Below are positions 25,097 to 35,275 of a stretch of DNA of 64,000 nucleotides, piece after piece. The stretch lies in contig NZ_JPVR01000067.1 in the NCBI RefSeq assembly GCF_000772935.1, forward strand, positions 1-64,000, in the 5' to 3' direction. Below the pieces are notes generated by a model. It saw nothing but the letters and a program-made list of their open reading frames with translations, was not told the origin of the DNA and ran no database searches. The DNA comes from Lysinibacillus boronitolerans JCM 21713 = 10a = NBRC 103108. Its GTDB lineage: Bacteria; Bacillota; Bacilli; Bacillales_A; Planococcaceae. The stretch's first letter is position 1. Every line of letters begins with the position of its first letter. A program made the translations under genes and the position numbers.

Positions 25097-25753
25097 CTAA
25101 TCTAAAATTTTAATCTGATTTTGAACATCAATAGAAAAGGCTTCTACATCAAATTGATGCTGCTTTATCGTATCTTCCGCTAACTGTTGAGCCTTCTTTT
25201 TAGCCTTGTCATTTTTCTCATCTGTTAAATTAATCCTTACTTGAATCTCCTCAGATGTCATACTATGGTCAACGCTGAAGGCGCCAAAATTTTGTGCAAA
25301 CATCGCCTCAAATAAATTGGCCATGACATCATTATAACTAAGCCGAGTTGAAATCGCTGCTGCTGGCTCATAGAGATTTTTTAACGTTATTTGAAAAGAG
25401 ATGGGGTTTAATTCATTAGCTTTGATAACGTCCAATATGGTTTCTTCTATATGTTGCTTGGCCTTGCGATCGACCTTGTCGGGTAATGACACAAGAAGTT
25501 CTATTTTGCTATTGGGTAAAATTCCATAATCTAATTGAAAGCTATAAGCTTCTTTGCGCAATGCATGAGAAACCTCACTGATTAAAAATTGATATTGCTG
25601 AATATAACGCAATAATTCATCATTACTAGGTTGTGACATTGGAATATTTGTTTTTTCAGCATATTGAATAGGTGCATTTGCAAAAAAGAAAAATGCACCA
25701 CAAACAATGATTAAAAGAAGAAACCATAATGTAAATAACTTTTTAATAAACAT
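25097..25753 (-). CDS. Membrane-anchored extracytoplasmic protein
   Basis: This 218-aa protein has one N-terminal membrane helix (LFTLWFLLLIIVCGAFFFF), then an extracytoplasmic domain of about 190 residues. Two similar parts alternate strands with Lys-rich helices: YGILPNSKIELLVSLPDKVD... and VDHSMTSEEIQVRINLTDEK.... They look like a duplicated small alpha/beta unit. No catalytic motif or lipobox. GGGGGCTATAT precedes the ATG. I do not recognise the family. A minus-strand run with the GNAT gene is possible (46-base gap). Confidence 0.65.
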   Translation of the reverse strand: MFIKKLFTLWFLLLIIVCGAFFFFANAPIQYAEKTNIPMSQPSNDELLRYIQQYQFLISEVSHALRKEAYSFQLDYGILPNSKIELLVSLPDKVDRKAKQHIEETILDVIKANELNPISFQITLKNLYEPAAAISTRLSYNDVMANLFEAMFAQNFGAFSVDHSMTSEEIQVRINLTDEKNDKAKKKAQQLAEDTIKQHQFDVEAFSIDVQNQIKILD

Positions 25754-25799
25754 ATATAGCCCCCTTATTCGGGACTATATGCCAAATAGCTAAAGTAAA

Positions 25800-26273
25800 T
25801 TACGGTAGAATTTTATAAAACAACACGCGATCTTGATTTTCGCCACCATAATTACTATGAATGGATATATTTTCTATCACCTTGTCACCTTTTTCCATTC
25901 TAAAGCCCAGATTCGTGTGGAAAGCGATGGATACTTCATTAATAGGTGACGTGACACATTTCACAATATTTCGATGGTACTGCTTCACCACATGAAAGAA
26001 TACATCATATAATCTTTTTGCAATATTCTGTTTTCTGTAATCAGGATGGACCCCAACAAAATGGATGAACGCTTCATTTGTCTTGGATTGCGATAAAAAG
26101 CCAATGAGGAAGCCAATGATTTCGCCATCCTTCTCCATAATAAGGCTCGTATTTGTAAAGTGATCAAAAAATAATTTAGGCAGCTTATCTGACATATTCC
26201 TACCGCCCCACCACTCATTAATTAATGGGGATAAAGTATAATAATCTGAACTCTGTACACTACGAATGTTCAT
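25800..26273 (-). CDS. GNAT family N-acetyltransferase
   Basis: The product has 157 residues starting MNIRSVQSSDYYTL; AAAGGAGGATTG precedes the ATG at 26273, so the longer frame to 26357 is rejected. The GNAT core is clear: SLIMEKDGEIIGFLIGFLSQ (strands), HFVGVHPDYRKQNIAKRLYD with the acetyl-CoA loop R-K-Q-N-I-A, and NEVSIAFHTNLGFRMEKGD. Substrate unknown. No regulatory site is visible. Confidence 0.88.
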   Translation of the reverse strand: MNIRSVQSSDYYTLSPLINEWWGGRNMSDKLPKLFFDHFTNTSLIMEKDGEIIGFLIGFLSQSKTNEAFIHFVGVHPDYRKQNIAKRLYDVFFHVVKQYHRNIVKCVTSPINEVSIAFHTNLGFRMEKGDKVIENISIHSNYGGENQDRVLFYKILP

Positions 26274-26434
26274 GGAATCAATCCTCCTTTTTAAGTTATA
26301 CAACAGCAATACAGTAACCATAAACAGGTATGGATAAAACAATGCAGATGAATACAATCTATATACCCTCTATCTAGGAGGGATAATCCTATTCTTATTT
26401 TAACCTACCATTTATTTCAATATCAATGGTTCGC

Positions 26435-27910
26435 TCATCCCTTTGCCATTACTAATGACTTTAATGTGTTGCTTAAAGCCTGAATGTGGTTCGTTGTATC
26501 TGTCATGCTTACTAGAAGCTGATTTTCGTCCTCCACTGAGTGTAGAATCTCACCAGTAGAAGCTGCATTTTGCTCCGTCATGTGATTCAGTTTTTCAATT
26601 TGCATTTGGATTACCTCGAATTGTGAGATGGCACTGCTTAATTCATGCATCCCTCTTGTTAAATCTGTATTCGTTTCCGTAAAAGAATCCTTTAAACTAT
26701 TAAAGAAATGACTGACATCCTGTAAAAGCTGTTCTCCATACTGTAGCGCCTTTTCACCGTCATCAGAGCGTTGATGAGCCTCTGTTGATTTTTCAAACAA
26801 GGTTTTCGTCACATTGGTAATGCTGACAGTAATAGCAGCGCTTTCCTCTGCTAGCTTACGTACTTCATCTGCAACAATCGCAAATCCTTTACCATGCTCC
26901 CCCGCTCTAGCCGCTTCTATCGCAGCATTTAATGCCAATAAATTAGTCTGTTCTGCAATATGGGTAATCCCCTTTAAAAGACTATCCACTGTTTGTAGGC
27001 TATGTTGTAGCTCGTTGACAGTTTCCGCAGTTGAGGCCATTGCATGACTCATAACGCTCATTTGAGTCATTGCATCCTGCATTTTATCCCATCCCGCTAA
27101 TACTTCTTGCTGTAGCTCAGTAGATTTAGCGACCGTATCCTTTGAGATCGTCAAAGTTTTATTGACAAAATGAACCGAGTCGCCCATAGTGCCATGAATC
27201 ATTTGTAAACTAGATACCTCCTGCTGAATACTTGCAGAAATATCCTCTGTCGCTACTAAAATTTGCTTACTAGAGCCAGAAATCCTCTGCATGGTTTGTT
27301 GGAATTGCGTGACATGCATGTCTAATGCCTGACTGCTCTTTTCAATTTCCTGAAACGTATTTTGTAATTGATTGAAGGATGCTTGTACTTCATTTTGCTG
27401 CATTTCTGCATGTTGAATCAGTTCATTCCCCCATTTTGCCAGCAAATAAAAGGCAATGATAACCCCATTCATAATCGCCAAAAGTGTCACAAAGACAATG
27501 GTGTCATCGAATGGCCCTAACAATGATGACGAGTTGACCAAATATAAAATGAAAAAACTAAGATTTGTTAGAATCCCAAAGAAGACAATCAATTCTTTTT
27601 TAAAATACAGAGCAATGATGGCCACTGTGCACAGTAAAATATAATGTTTATTTAATGAAAAGCTATCAAGCAAAAATAGTGTAAACACAACACTTGATGG
27701 AATGAGGCCAAAAATAAAGCCTTTGACATACGTTTTAATAGGTAAAAAATAATTACATACTGCCAAGGCAATGACAGCAAGCCCAATAAATAAAAAATGC
27801 AAGCCCTTTGATAGAATCATTGGTCCACATATTAAAATGGCCAAAATTGAGATAATAGCCAAATTTACACGATGAACTTTTCGTGTATCATAACGAATTT
27901 TATGCTCCAT
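26435..27910 (-). CDS. Methyl-accepting chemotaxis protein with multi-pass N-terminus
   Basis: The product has 491 residues from the ATG at 27910 (TAGGGGGATAG upstream); the longer frame is rejected. The N-terminal 170 residues form five to six membrane helices with short loops, so there is no large outside sensor domain. The signalling domain then runs as a long coiled coil. Its hairpin tip holds [19 protein letters not shown] and [16 protein letters not shown], nearly invariant in receptors that bind CheA/CheW. HAMP is not obvious. It may sense membrane state, energy or an internal signal. Confidence 0.9.
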   Translation of the reverse strand: MEHKIRYDTRKVHRVNLAIISILAILICGPMILSKGLHFLFIGLAVIALAVCNYFLPIKTYVKGFIFGLIPSSVVFTLFLLDSFSLNKHYILLCTVAIIALYFKKELIVFFGILTNLSFFILYLVNSSSLLGPFDDTIVFVTLLAIMNGVIIAFYLLAKWGNELIQHAEMQQNEVQASFNQLQNTFQEIEKSSQALDMHVTQFQQTMQRISGSSKQILVATEDISASIQQEVSSLQMIHGTMGDSVHFVNKTLTISKDTVAKSTELQQEVLAGWDKMQDAMTQMSVMSHAMASTAETVNELQHSLQTVDSLLKGITHIAEQTNLLALNAAIEAARAGEHGKGFAIVADEVRKLAEESAAITVSITNVTKTLFEKSTEAHQRSDDGEKALQYGEQLLQDVSHFFNSLKDSFTETNTDLTRGMHELSSAISQFEVIQMQIEKLNHMTEQNAASTGEILHSVEDENQLLVSMTDTTNHIQALSNTLKSLVMAKG

Positions 27911-28048
27911 TACTATCCCCCTAAAAAAATGAATAGACATTCAGTTTAATTTTCTATTATTATATAGTATAACAACTACTTTTTGTAGCTAAATATTGCA
28001 TTTATAAGCAGAATCAGCTTATTTTTGAAATAAAAGGGGGAAATTGAA

Positions 28049-29014
28049 TTGACTAGCGTCCAACAAATCGCACCAAATTTCTACTGTATCGATACACATG
28101 ATTTAGGTCGAGAGCAGCGAACAAGCTCCTATCTATTAATCGATGAAAAGATAGCTCTTATCGAAACTTCGGCCAGTCCATCCGTACCTTATATTATGGA
28201 AGGGTTACAAGAATTAAATATTGCAGTAGAGGATATAGACTATGTCATCGTGACACATATTCATTTAGATCATGCAGGCGGAGCAGGATTATTTTTGCAA
28301 AGCTGTCCCAATGCTAAATTAGTGGTTCATCCACGTGGCGCAGCCCACATGATTGATCCAAGTCGTCTTATCCGCAGTGCAAAAGGGGTTTATGGCGCTG
28401 AATTTGACCGTCTCTTTGATCCAATTGTGCCTATTGACGCTGCAAAAATTATTGAAGTTCATCACGAACAGCGTTTACAATTAGGTCAACATCATTTAAC
28501 GTTTTATCATACTGAGGGGCATGCTAAGCATCATGTTTCAATGCTTTATTCCGCTACAAATGGCTTGTTTGTAGGAGATACGACGGGTGTTCGCTATCCA
28601 GAAATGGATGGGGAAGCAATTGATTTAATCATTCCGTCCACCTCTCCAAATCAATACGACCCTGAAACAATGGAACAATCCATAAAATTGTACGAAAAGC
28701 TACAAGCAAGTGAATTATACTTCGGCCACTACGGAGCTTATAAAAATCCAGCAGAAGCCTATCGCCAGGTGCGCTATTGGACACCGCTCTTTTTAGAAGA
28801 AGGCAGAAAAGCACAAGCAGCATCAAGCCAGTTCCAGGAACAAGTTCACTACTTAGATGCACGCTTAAAGGAGCTTTTATTCAACTATCTACAGGAAAAC
28901 GGCATTCTTTCAGATCATCCTGTCTATCAAACCATCCCATTTGATACTATTGTGTCCGCAATGGGAATACTGGATTACCTAGAAAAAGTAAATGCACAGA
29001 TTCCACTCAAATAG
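28049..29014 (+). CDS. MBL-fold metallo-hydrolase
   Basis: This 321-aa protein starts at TTG 28049 behind AAAAGGGGGAAA. The metal-binding motif THIHLDH occupies residues 69-75. HTEGHAKHH (with the third His), GDTTGVRY and a late GHYGAY supply further ligands. The C-terminal 90 residues form a helical extension (QVHYLDARLKELLFNYLQEN). It belongs to the same broad fold as the 16475 gene but is a different subfamily. Substrate unknown; hydrolysis of a thioester, lactone or phosphodiester is typical. A strong terminator follows. Confidence 0.85.
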   Translation: MTSVQQIAPNFYCIDTHDLGREQRTSSYLLIDEKIALIETSASPSVPYIMEGLQELNIAVEDIDYVIVTHIHLDHAGGAGLFLQSCPNAKLVVHPRGAAHMIDPSRLIRSAKGVYGAEFDRLFDPIVPIDAAKIIEVHHEQRLQLGQHHLTFYHTEGHAKHHVSMLYSATNGLFVGDTTGVRYPEMDGEAIDLIIPSTSPNQYDPETMEQSIKLYEKLQASELYFGHYGAYKNPAEAYRQVRYWTPLFLEEGRKAQAASSQFQEQVHYLDARLKELLFNYLQENGILSDHPVYQTIPFDTIVSAMGILDYLEKVNAQIPLK

Positions 29015-29015
29015 G

Positions 29016-29055
29016 AAAAGAGGTGTCTCCAATGACTTTGGAACACCTCTTTTTT
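29016..29055 (+). terminator. Terminator of the 28049 MBL gene
   Basis: AAGAGGTGT pairs with ACACCTCTT and is followed by TTTTTAG. Confidence 0.85.
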
Positions 29056-29141
29056 AGTTTTGCTTTTAGTATTGGTCGAAGCGATCTTTTTTTGGAAAAT
29101 CCGCTCTCTTTTTTATGAAAGTGCTCTAAAGCTTACTGTCT

Positions 29142-30959
29142 TTAAACCTTTAAACGATCTAGAACAGCTTGAAAATCTTGTTGCTCCCCTACTTCACGAA
29201 AAGATTGAAAGGGATTGCTCATTTTTTTCATGCGCTCCATGACAAAAGGAATCGTAAAAAGCTCTGGTGTAAGGTTTTCATTGACCTCCTCCCAGAGAAG
29301 CGGTGTTGCTACTAAACCCATTTCATTGCCTCGAGTGGAATACGGGGCAATGATGGTCTTGCCCTCTGCATGCTGGACATAATCTAAATATAATTTTTCA
29401 TGTCGATTCTTCTTTAAACGCTCAATTGTATATAAATTGGGCTTTTGCTCACATAAAAAGCGACAAACAAATTCTGTAAATATACGTACCTCTTCATAAG
29501 TAAATGTATTTGCGGGTAAAGGAATATATAGCTGTAAACCTTTTCCACCTGATGTTTTGACAAAGGATTGTAGCTGAAAATAATCGATAATGTTCTTTAA
29601 ATCAAGTGCTCCTGAAACGGCTAATGAAAAATCTTGTGCTGAGGGAGGATCTAAATCGAAAACAATTTCTGTCGGGTATGGAGAACGATGTGTTTGAAAT
29701 GGAATGTGGAGCTCTAATGCCAGCTGATTTCCAAGCCACAATAAGGTTTCCAAGTTATTACACACGATATAATCGATGTCATCCATCACGGCTGTTGCCA
29801 CAAAATCAGGCATTTTTTCAGGTCTACTTTTTTGATAAAAACTTTCACCTGGAACACCATGTGGATAGCGTATTAGCGTTAGAGGGCGGTCCTTTAGAAA
29901 AGGCAATAAATAGGACGATATATTTTGCAAATAGAACAAGTATTGATCCTTTGTAATACCCATTTTTGGCCATACAGGCTTGTCTGGATGTGTGATAGCA
30001 ACGGAGTCAGGGATAGGATACAATTGGCGTTGCATGTGCTGCCAATGACACTCCTCAGGTAACAAATCTAATCGAAAGGCATGAAATCTAGGTTCCCGAA
30101 GCTTACTACCATCAAAATCAATACAGGCAATGTCAACACAAATAGAAGGCTCAAGTTGCCATCGCTCCTTCTTACGCAGTCCATTAGTCTGAAAGAATTT
30201 GACAAGTGTTTGATGCTCTTCCTCTGTCATACCATGCTTAAACGTAACAACTTCTCGTAATTGATTGTCCTCATAAATCGCACCATGGAAATAGCTATTG
30301 CTATGGTCATATTGGGTGACAATGACTGTGACATAACGCCAATTTTTTATCTTTAACCAATGTTTTGATCGTATGTTTTCAAGCCATTTACTTGTTTTCT
30401 TCTTAGCAACAATGCCTTCTCCATTGTAAAGCTTGATGGATTGCCATAAGCTCTCATGCTCCTCACTACCATGTATGATTTGGATAGGCGTTGGATTCTC
30501 ATAGTCCACGCTTGGCCAATTGAACTTCGTAGCAAGCTTGACCAATTGTTCTTTCCGCGTCTTTAAATAGCGGTTTTGGATAGGTTCTCCTTTAAGGGTT
30601 AAAACATCAAATGCTAGATAGTGAAAAGGAAATGAATTAGCATGTTCCTGAATCACGTCTTGATTTTGCATTCTCCCTCTCTTTTGAACAACGGCAAAAT
30701 CACTTTTATAATGATTGCGTAAGTAAACTAACTCCCCATCCAAGGCTAGAGGTAAAAATGTTTGAATCGATGCATGTATTTGTTGACAAAAAGCGAAAAT
30801 TTCTGGAAATAGGTGATTTAAATTTCGGCCATTTCTACTAATGAGCTGCGGCTCCTCATCCCAAACGAATAAGCAGCGAAAACCATCATATTTCGTTTCA
30901 AATAGCCATTCATCTCCACTAGGAATATCGTTTGTTTCCGATAAAAGCATTGGTTTCAT
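29142..30959 (-). CDS. ligD: ATP-dependent DNA ligase LigD (ligase-polymerase)
   Basis: This 605-aa protein repairs double-strand breaks by non-homologous end joining with Ku. The N-terminal half is the ligase, with the adenylated Lys23 in ETKYDGFR and later EGIVAKKK (motif IV/V) and HWLKIKNW. The C-terminal half from about residue 330 (THPDKPVWPK) is the LigD primase-polymerase domain, with FDLDPP and SGGKGLQLYIPL. The 3'-phosphoesterase domain seen in some LigD proteins is absent. Bacillus YkoU has this two-domain form. The gene is divergent from ku, 107 bases apart. The pair serves non-replicating cells and germinating spores in known cases. Confidence 0.95.
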   Translation of the reverse strand: MKPMLLSETNDIPSGDEWLFETKYDGFRCLFVWDEEPQLISRNGRNLNHLFPEIFAFCQQIHASIQTFLPLALDGELVYLRNHYKSDFAVVQKRGRMQNQDVIQEHANSFPFHYLAFDVLTLKGEPIQNRYLKTRKEQLVKLATKFNWPSVDYENPTPIQIIHGSEEHESLWQSIKLYNGEGIVAKKKTSKWLENIRSKHWLKIKNWRYVTVIVTQYDHSNSYFHGAIYEDNQLREVVTFKHGMTEEEHQTLVKFFQTNGLRKKERWQLEPSICVDIACIDFDGSKLREPRFHAFRLDLLPEECHWQHMQRQLYPIPDSVAITHPDKPVWPKMGITKDQYLFYLQNISSYLLPFLKDRPLTLIRYPHGVPGESFYQKSRPEKMPDFVATAVMDDIDYIVCNNLETLLWLGNQLALELHIPFQTHRSPYPTEIVFDLDPPSAQDFSLAVSGALDLKNIIDYFQLQSFVKTSGGKGLQLYIPLPANTFTYEEVRIFTEFVCRFLCEQKPNLYTIERLKKNRHEKLYLDYVQHAEGKTIIAPYSTRGNEMGLVATPLLWEEVNENLTPELFTIPFVMERMKKMSNPFQSFREVGEQQDFQAVLDRLKV

Positions 30960-31066
30960 TTTCGCAATACCTACTTTGCTTTTTATATTCAGTGTTTGAA
31001 GATTTCATTTTAAGATACATAAAAAACCTCAAAATACATCATAGTAAGAAAAACGAGGTGACAACA

Positions 31067-31888
31067 ATGCATACAGTGTGGAAAGGCAGTATTTCCTTTG
31101 GACTGGTCAATATTCCTGTGAAACTACATGCTGCTACTGAAAATAAGGATGTCAAATTGCGCCAGCTTCACAAAGACTGCCATACGCCGATTAGCTATAA
31201 AAAGGTTTGTGAGGGCTGTAACCAAGAGGTAAAAGATGAAGATATCGTGAAGGCTTATGAATATGCCAAAAATAAATTTGTTGTGTTGGATCCAGAGGAT
31301 TTAGAAAACTTGCGTAAGGAAAATGAAGATAAGGCTGTGGAAATTATTGATTTTGTGCAATTAACTGAAATCGATCCGATTTATTTTGAACGCACCTATT
31401 TTTTATCACCCGATTCGACGGGTGCCAAAGCCTATTCATTGTTACGAAAAACATTAGAACAATCAGGGAAAATTGGCATTGCTAAAATCATTATCCGTTC
31501 TAAAGAGCAACTTGCCATCGTGCGTGTTTATCAAAATGCCCTCGTAATGGAAACAATTCACTATCCAGATGAGGTAAGGAGTATTGGCGATGTTCCAAAC
31601 ATTCCAAGTGAACAGGATGTAGTACAAAAGGAGCTTGATACAGCGCTTATGCTAGTGGAACAACTAACAACTACATTTAACCCTGAAAAATATACAGACG
31701 ATTACCGCAATGCTTTATTAGAACTAATTGAAGAAAAGAAAGCTACAAATACAATCGCTACAAGTGATAAACAACGTCCAATCCCTGAAAATGTCACGGA
31801 TTTAATGACAGCACTACAGGCTTCATTAGAAAAAACGAAAAAGCCAGCTACAAGAAAACGGACAACACGGACAAAGAAAAATGCCTAA
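31067..31888 (+). CDS. ku: Non-homologous end-joining protein Ku
   Basis: The product has 273 residues from the ATG at 31067, which follows ACGAGGTGAC; the frame extends upstream to 30932 but into the ligD promoter region. The bacterial Ku core is plain: WKGSISFGLVNIPVKL, CHTPISYKKVCEGC, then YFLSPDSTGAKAYSLL and KIGIAKIIIRSKEQLAIV. It forms a ring on broken DNA ends and recruits LigD. The tail is Lys/Arg-rich (KPATRKRTTRTKKNA), as in many bacterial Ku proteins where it aids DNA sliding and binding. Divergent from ligD. Confidence 0.95.
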   Translation: MHTVWKGSISFGLVNIPVKLHAATENKDVKLRQLHKDCHTPISYKKVCEGCNQEVKDEDIVKAYEYAKNKFVVLDPEDLENLRKENEDKAVEIIDFVQLTEIDPIYFERTYFLSPDSTGAKAYSLLRKTLEQSGKIGIAKIIIRSKEQLAIVRVYQNALVMETIHYPDEVRSIGDVPNIPSEQDVVQKELDTALMLVEQLTTTFNPEKYTDDYRNALLELIEEKKATNTIATSDKQRPIPENVTDLMTALQASLEKTKKPATRKRTTRTKKNA

Positions 31889-31892
31889 AAAC

Positions 31893-31920
31893 AAGCGTAT
31901 CCTGACATCGGGATACGCTT
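31893..31920. terminator. Bidirectional terminator
   Basis: AAGCGTATCC and GGATACGCTT pair perfectly between the convergent ku and P-loop genes. The last bases overlap the stop region of the minus-strand gene. Confidence 0.7.
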
Positions 31921-32441
31921 TAGAATTGTCGAAAATAGGAATCTAAATCCTTTTTGCGCTGAATCATTAAAAGTTTAGCCAATACAGCCTGTTGCTGTTT
32001 AAAGAATTTAGGTTTTCCTACCCTTTCAAAGCGTTTATTCCAACGAAACATTTTAAAGAAAATCGAAAAAGTTGGTTGATAATGGGCTTTTTCGATGCCC
32101 ATTTTTTGTTTCATAAATCTTTTTATAATACGAAAGATCCGAATTTTATAAGGGGTATCGAGAAAGATAATGCAATCCGCTTGTTGGAAGCTATCAATAA
32201 CCCACTCTTCTTGATGTATCCCTTCTATAATCCAAGTGTTCGTTTGGAGAATGGTTTGTAAGTGCTCCTTTTTTTCTTCATCTGTTCTTGGTATATCCCC
32301 TGATTCCTTTCGAATCCATGCCACATTATCAAGCTCATAATAAGGAATTTGCAAGGTTTTAGATAATTTCCTCGCCAATGTCGTTTTTCCACTGCCAACC
32401 GACCCAATAATATGTATTTTTTGTGGAAACGTTTTTGTCAT
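31920..32441 (-). CDS. P-loop kinase-like protein (FlaR/adenylate-kinase-like)
   Basis: This 173-aa protein has Walker A IGSVGSGKTT (12-21). A lid-like region follows, with YYELDNVAW and IIEGIHQEEWV, a Walker-B-like strand CIIFLDTPY, and an Arg-rich helix (RIFRIIKRFMKQK). The pattern is that of small nucleoside/nucleotide-kinase-like AAA proteins annotated as topology modulation protein FlaR. The actual substrate is unknown. AAGGAGGGGTTC precedes the ATG. Monocistronic, convergent with ku. Confidence 0.8.
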   Translation of the reverse strand: MTKTFPQKIHIIGSVGSGKTTLARKLSKTLQIPYYELDNVAWIRKESGDIPRTDEEKKEHLQTILQTNTWIIEGIHQEEWVIDSFQQADCIIFLDTPYKIRIFRIIKRFMKQKMGIEKAHYQPTFSIFFKMFRWNKRFERVGKPKFFKQQQAVLAKLLMIQRKKDLDSYFRQF

Positions 32442-32579
32442 TGAACCCCTCCTTAAATATGTACCTTTGAAATAATTCCTTTATTATACAATAAATTTCA
32501 TCTTACATAACGATAGTTTTTCGAGAACATAGGTTCCCAATTATGGTATGATGAAGGAAAAATAAGGAGATCTTAATTC

Positions 32580-33587
32580 ATGACAATACATGAGCAAATG
32601 TTGCTTCAACAAATAACTGGCCTCAGCATTGCTTATATAAAGGATGGTGAGCTTCAGCAAGCAGATTGCTTTGGTCTTTTAGAGGTTGGGAAAACTAACA
32701 GAGTCAATACCGAAACCATCTTCAATGCCTGTTCAATCAGTAAACTACTTACAGGCATTTTAGTGATGAAGCTGGTCGAGCAAGGTATGGTGGATTTAGA
32801 TGAGGATATTAATCAAAAGCTCACATCCTGGAAGATGCCAGATAATAGCTACACTCAGGCAAAAAAGGTTACATTACGACATTTGTTAAGTCATCAGGCG
32901 GGGATTATTGACCCTAAAGACAGCTTCTCTCCCTTACATTCACTATGGCAGAGGCCTTCGATGGTTGACTTATTAAAAGGGACAACTCCTTATTGTCCCA
33001 TACCAATTGATAGTAAATTTGAGGCTGAGCAAGAATTTCATTATTCCGATGCTGGCTTTTGCATTGTTCAATTGCTAATTGAGGATATAATAGGCTCAAA
33101 TTTTTCGACACTCATGACAGACCTGATTTTTCAACCACTAGCCATGACAAATAGCTTTTTTTCTTCCGCAGTTCCAACCGCCAATACAGCAAGTGGTCAT
33201 CATAAAGATGGCACCGTAACAGCACAGAGATACCCTATTTACCCGTATGATGCAGCTTGTGGATTATGGACAACACCGTCAGATCTAGCAAAATTATTAC
33301 AAGAGGTAATGCAGGCTTTAAAGGGTAAAGGTACACTTGGTTTAGCTTCAATCCATGAGCTAATTCGTCCTCAGGGCTGTAAGGAATGGATGGGCCTTGG
33401 TGTATTTCTGGATGGTGCTGGTGAGCAGCTTGAAATATCCTCGCTTGGCTGGGGTGTTGGCTATCAATGTATGCTAGTGGCCTATCCCCACCTAGACACA
33501 GGCTTTGTTGCCATGACTAACACCGATACAGGCGTCCATCAAATGCAAGGTCTCTTAGGAGAAATCTATCGTTCCTTCATCAAATAA
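32580..33587 (+). CDS. Serine hydrolase of the beta-lactamase/class C family
   Basis: This 335-aa soluble protein has no signal peptide. The active-site SxxK is S52-I-S-K55 (NACSISKLLTG), and the YxN equivalent is Y155-S-D157 (FHYSDAGF). The KTG-box counterpart near the end is GWGVGYQ followed by a strand. It should be a penicillin-binding-protein-like esterase or peptidase acting inside the cell, not an exported lactamase. ATAAGGAGATC precedes the ATG. Substrate unknown. Confidence 0.85.
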   Translation: MTIHEQMLLQQITGLSIAYIKDGELQQADCFGLLEVGKTNRVNTETIFNACSISKLLTGILVMKLVEQGMVDLDEDINQKLTSWKMPDNSYTQAKKVTLRHLLSHQAGIIDPKDSFSPLHSLWQRPSMVDLLKGTTPYCPIPIDSKFEAEQEFHYSDAGFCIVQLLIEDIIGSNFSTLMTDLIFQPLAMTNSFFSSAVPTANTASGHHKDGTVTAQRYPIYPYDAACGLWTTPSDLAKLLQEVMQALKGKGTLGLASIHELIRPQGCKEWMGLGVFLDGAGEQLEISSLGWGVGYQCMLVAYPHLDTGFVAMTNTDTGVHQMQGLLGEIYRSFIK

Positions 33588-33601
33588 AGAAGAGGCTTGA
33601 T

Positions 33602-34132
33602 TTAAGCCTCTTTCCTTACCTCATAATGCAGTTGTACCATTTGACCATATCGTTTTGTTTCCAATAGCCTTAAGTTTTCGAATGGACGTGGAGATGTAAA
33701 CAAGGGTATACCTGAGCCCAGTAAATGCGGTGTAAGCGTAATAATCCATTCGTCAATTAGCCGCTCCTGTAAAAAAGCATCTAGAATAGCCCCTCCCCCT
33801 ACCATCCAAATCTTTGTGCCTTCTTGCTCTTTTAAACGTTTAGTAAATGTGATGACATCCTCTTGGACAAACGTCACATGCTCATTTTCCCCAGTTTGAG
33901 TTGTTGAGAAGACATAGCATTTTTTATCAGGATAAGGGAACGGATCAATGTGCTCTAGGATATAATCATATGTCCGTTTTCCCATAATGACGGTATCAAT
34001 GGTTTGATACATATCAGCGTAGCCATTATCTCCTTCTCCCTCTGTTTCCTCTAGCCACTGTAGATCATCATTTTCCTTGGCAATAAATCCATCTAAACTC
34101 CCTGCAATAAATACCAGTATTTCTCGTGACAT
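33602..34132 (-). CDS. Dihydrofolate-reductase-fold protein (RibD C-terminal-like)
   Basis: The product has 176 residues starting MSREILVFIAGSLDGFIA; GAGGAGCTGACCTA precedes the ATG at 34132, so the longer frame is rejected. The opening strand with SLDGFIA, then VIMGKRTYDYIL, IWMVGGGAILDAFL and the ending PHLLGSGIPLF follow the RibD_C/DHFR-like family of Bacillus YwjB/YyaP. These bind NADPH and reduce small substrates; the physiological target is mostly unknown. It is convergent with the serine hydrolase gene. Confidence 0.88.
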   Translation of the reverse strand: MSREILVFIAGSLDGFIAKENDDLQWLEETEGEGDNGYADMYQTIDTVIMGKRTYDYILEHIDPFPYPDKKCYVFSTTQTGENEHVTFVQEDVITFTKRLKEQEGTKIWMVGGGAILDAFLQERLIDEWIITLTPHLLGSGIPLFTSPRPFENLRLLETKRYGQMVQLHYEVRKEA

Positions 34133-34232
34133 TAGGTCAGCTCCTCTTCTTTTGAAAATCTCTTGTACAATCTCTATACTAACTATAAAACATGACAACT
34201 ATTGGCATGATTAAATAAAAAGGTGAAAAAAT

Positions 34233-35186
34233 ATGAGCAAAGCTAAACGATTAATTGATATTTTGTTATTTGTCAGTGCAAAAAAGAAATTTACAGCGCA
34301 GGAAATTGCCGACACCTTCCATATTTCCGTGCGAACGGTACATCGTTACCTTTTGGATTTAAGTGATATGGGTCTACCCATTTACGCGGAACAAGGAAGA
34401 CATGGGGGCTATACGGTACTATCAAATGCCATTCTCCCCCCTATATTATTTACCGAGGAAGAAGCGGTCGCTATTTTCTTTGCATTCCAGTCTTTGCATT
34501 ATTATCGTGATTTACCTTTTAATACTGAAATTCAGTCTGTCTCTCAAAAGCTGTATGAATCCTTACAGAAGGAAGCCAAGAAAAAGGTGGATACGCTGCA
34601 ATCCTATATTGCCTTTTGGAACCCTAAAAGAGCCATTACAACACCACTCTTAACTGACGTTTTAGAGGCTATCATCAACCAATCACAATTGCATATCCAC
34701 TATGAATCGAAGTCTGGTATTACCTCAAAGCATATCCAGCCTATTGGCGTGTACGCTCATGATGGCTTATGGTATATGCCTGCGCTACTGCTATCAAGTG
34801 AAAGAATATTACTCTTCCGTGTAGATCGAATTAAAGGCATAAAAGTTGGTGAAACAAATCGTAAAACGACGATGAATTTGCAGCAATGGCTAGAAACTGA
34901 CTATGAGCCTCAGCAGCCAATTCGCTTATATGTTGAATTATCCAGCGAGGGCGTTCGTCAATGTTTAAGTGAGCCCCATCTGGAAAAAGCGGTTGTTCGA
35001 CATAGTGATGGAACAGGCTATATCGATACGATCATCGATCAACATGAGCTCCACTTTAATAGCTCCCTATTCTTTCGCCTTGGTCAACATGCGATTGTCA
35101 AAGAACCGCAAGCATTAATTCAGCTTTTGCGTCAGCATGCACATGAGCTATTAGCGATTTACCCCGAGCCAAAAGAACCTCAATAA
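34233..35186 (+). CDS. HTH-WYL transcriptional regulator (YafY-like)
   Basis: This 317-aa regulator has an N-terminal helix-turn-helix (KFTAQEIADTFHISVRTVHR, residues 17-36) and a wing (LPIYAEQGRHGGYTV). A WYL domain follows (IQPIGVYAHDGLWYMPALLL) and then a WCX domain from about residue 225. WYL proteins bind nucleic acid or nucleotides and often control DNA-damage or defence genes. It is divergent from the DHFR-fold gene, with 100 bases between starts, so it may regulate that gene. Confidence 0.88.
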   Translation: MSKAKRLIDILLFVSAKKKFTAQEIADTFHISVRTVHRYLLDLSDMGLPIYAEQGRHGGYTVLSNAILPPILFTEEEAVAIFFAFQSLHYYRDLPFNTEIQSVSQKLYESLQKEAKKKVDTLQSYIAFWNPKRAITTPLLTDVLEAIINQSQLHIHYESKSGITSKHIQPIGVYAHDGLWYMPALLLSSERILLFRVDRIKGIKVGETNRKTTMNLQQWLETDYEPQQPIRLYVELSSEGVRQCLSEPHLEKAVVRHSDGTGYIDTIIDQHELHFNSSLFFRLGQHAIVKEPQALIQLLRQHAHELLAIYPEPKEPQ

Positions 35187-35275
35187 GATGACAATTTTGT
35201 CAGATTCACGTAACATTCATCGTTACTACTTTTGATAGAGCGTCCTTATAATTGGGTTTGAAGGAGGAGATTTAC

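Noticed and set aside
29606-29956. 116-codon plus-strand frame inside ligD
   Set aside because: Antisense to a clear, intact ligase gene; no start signal.
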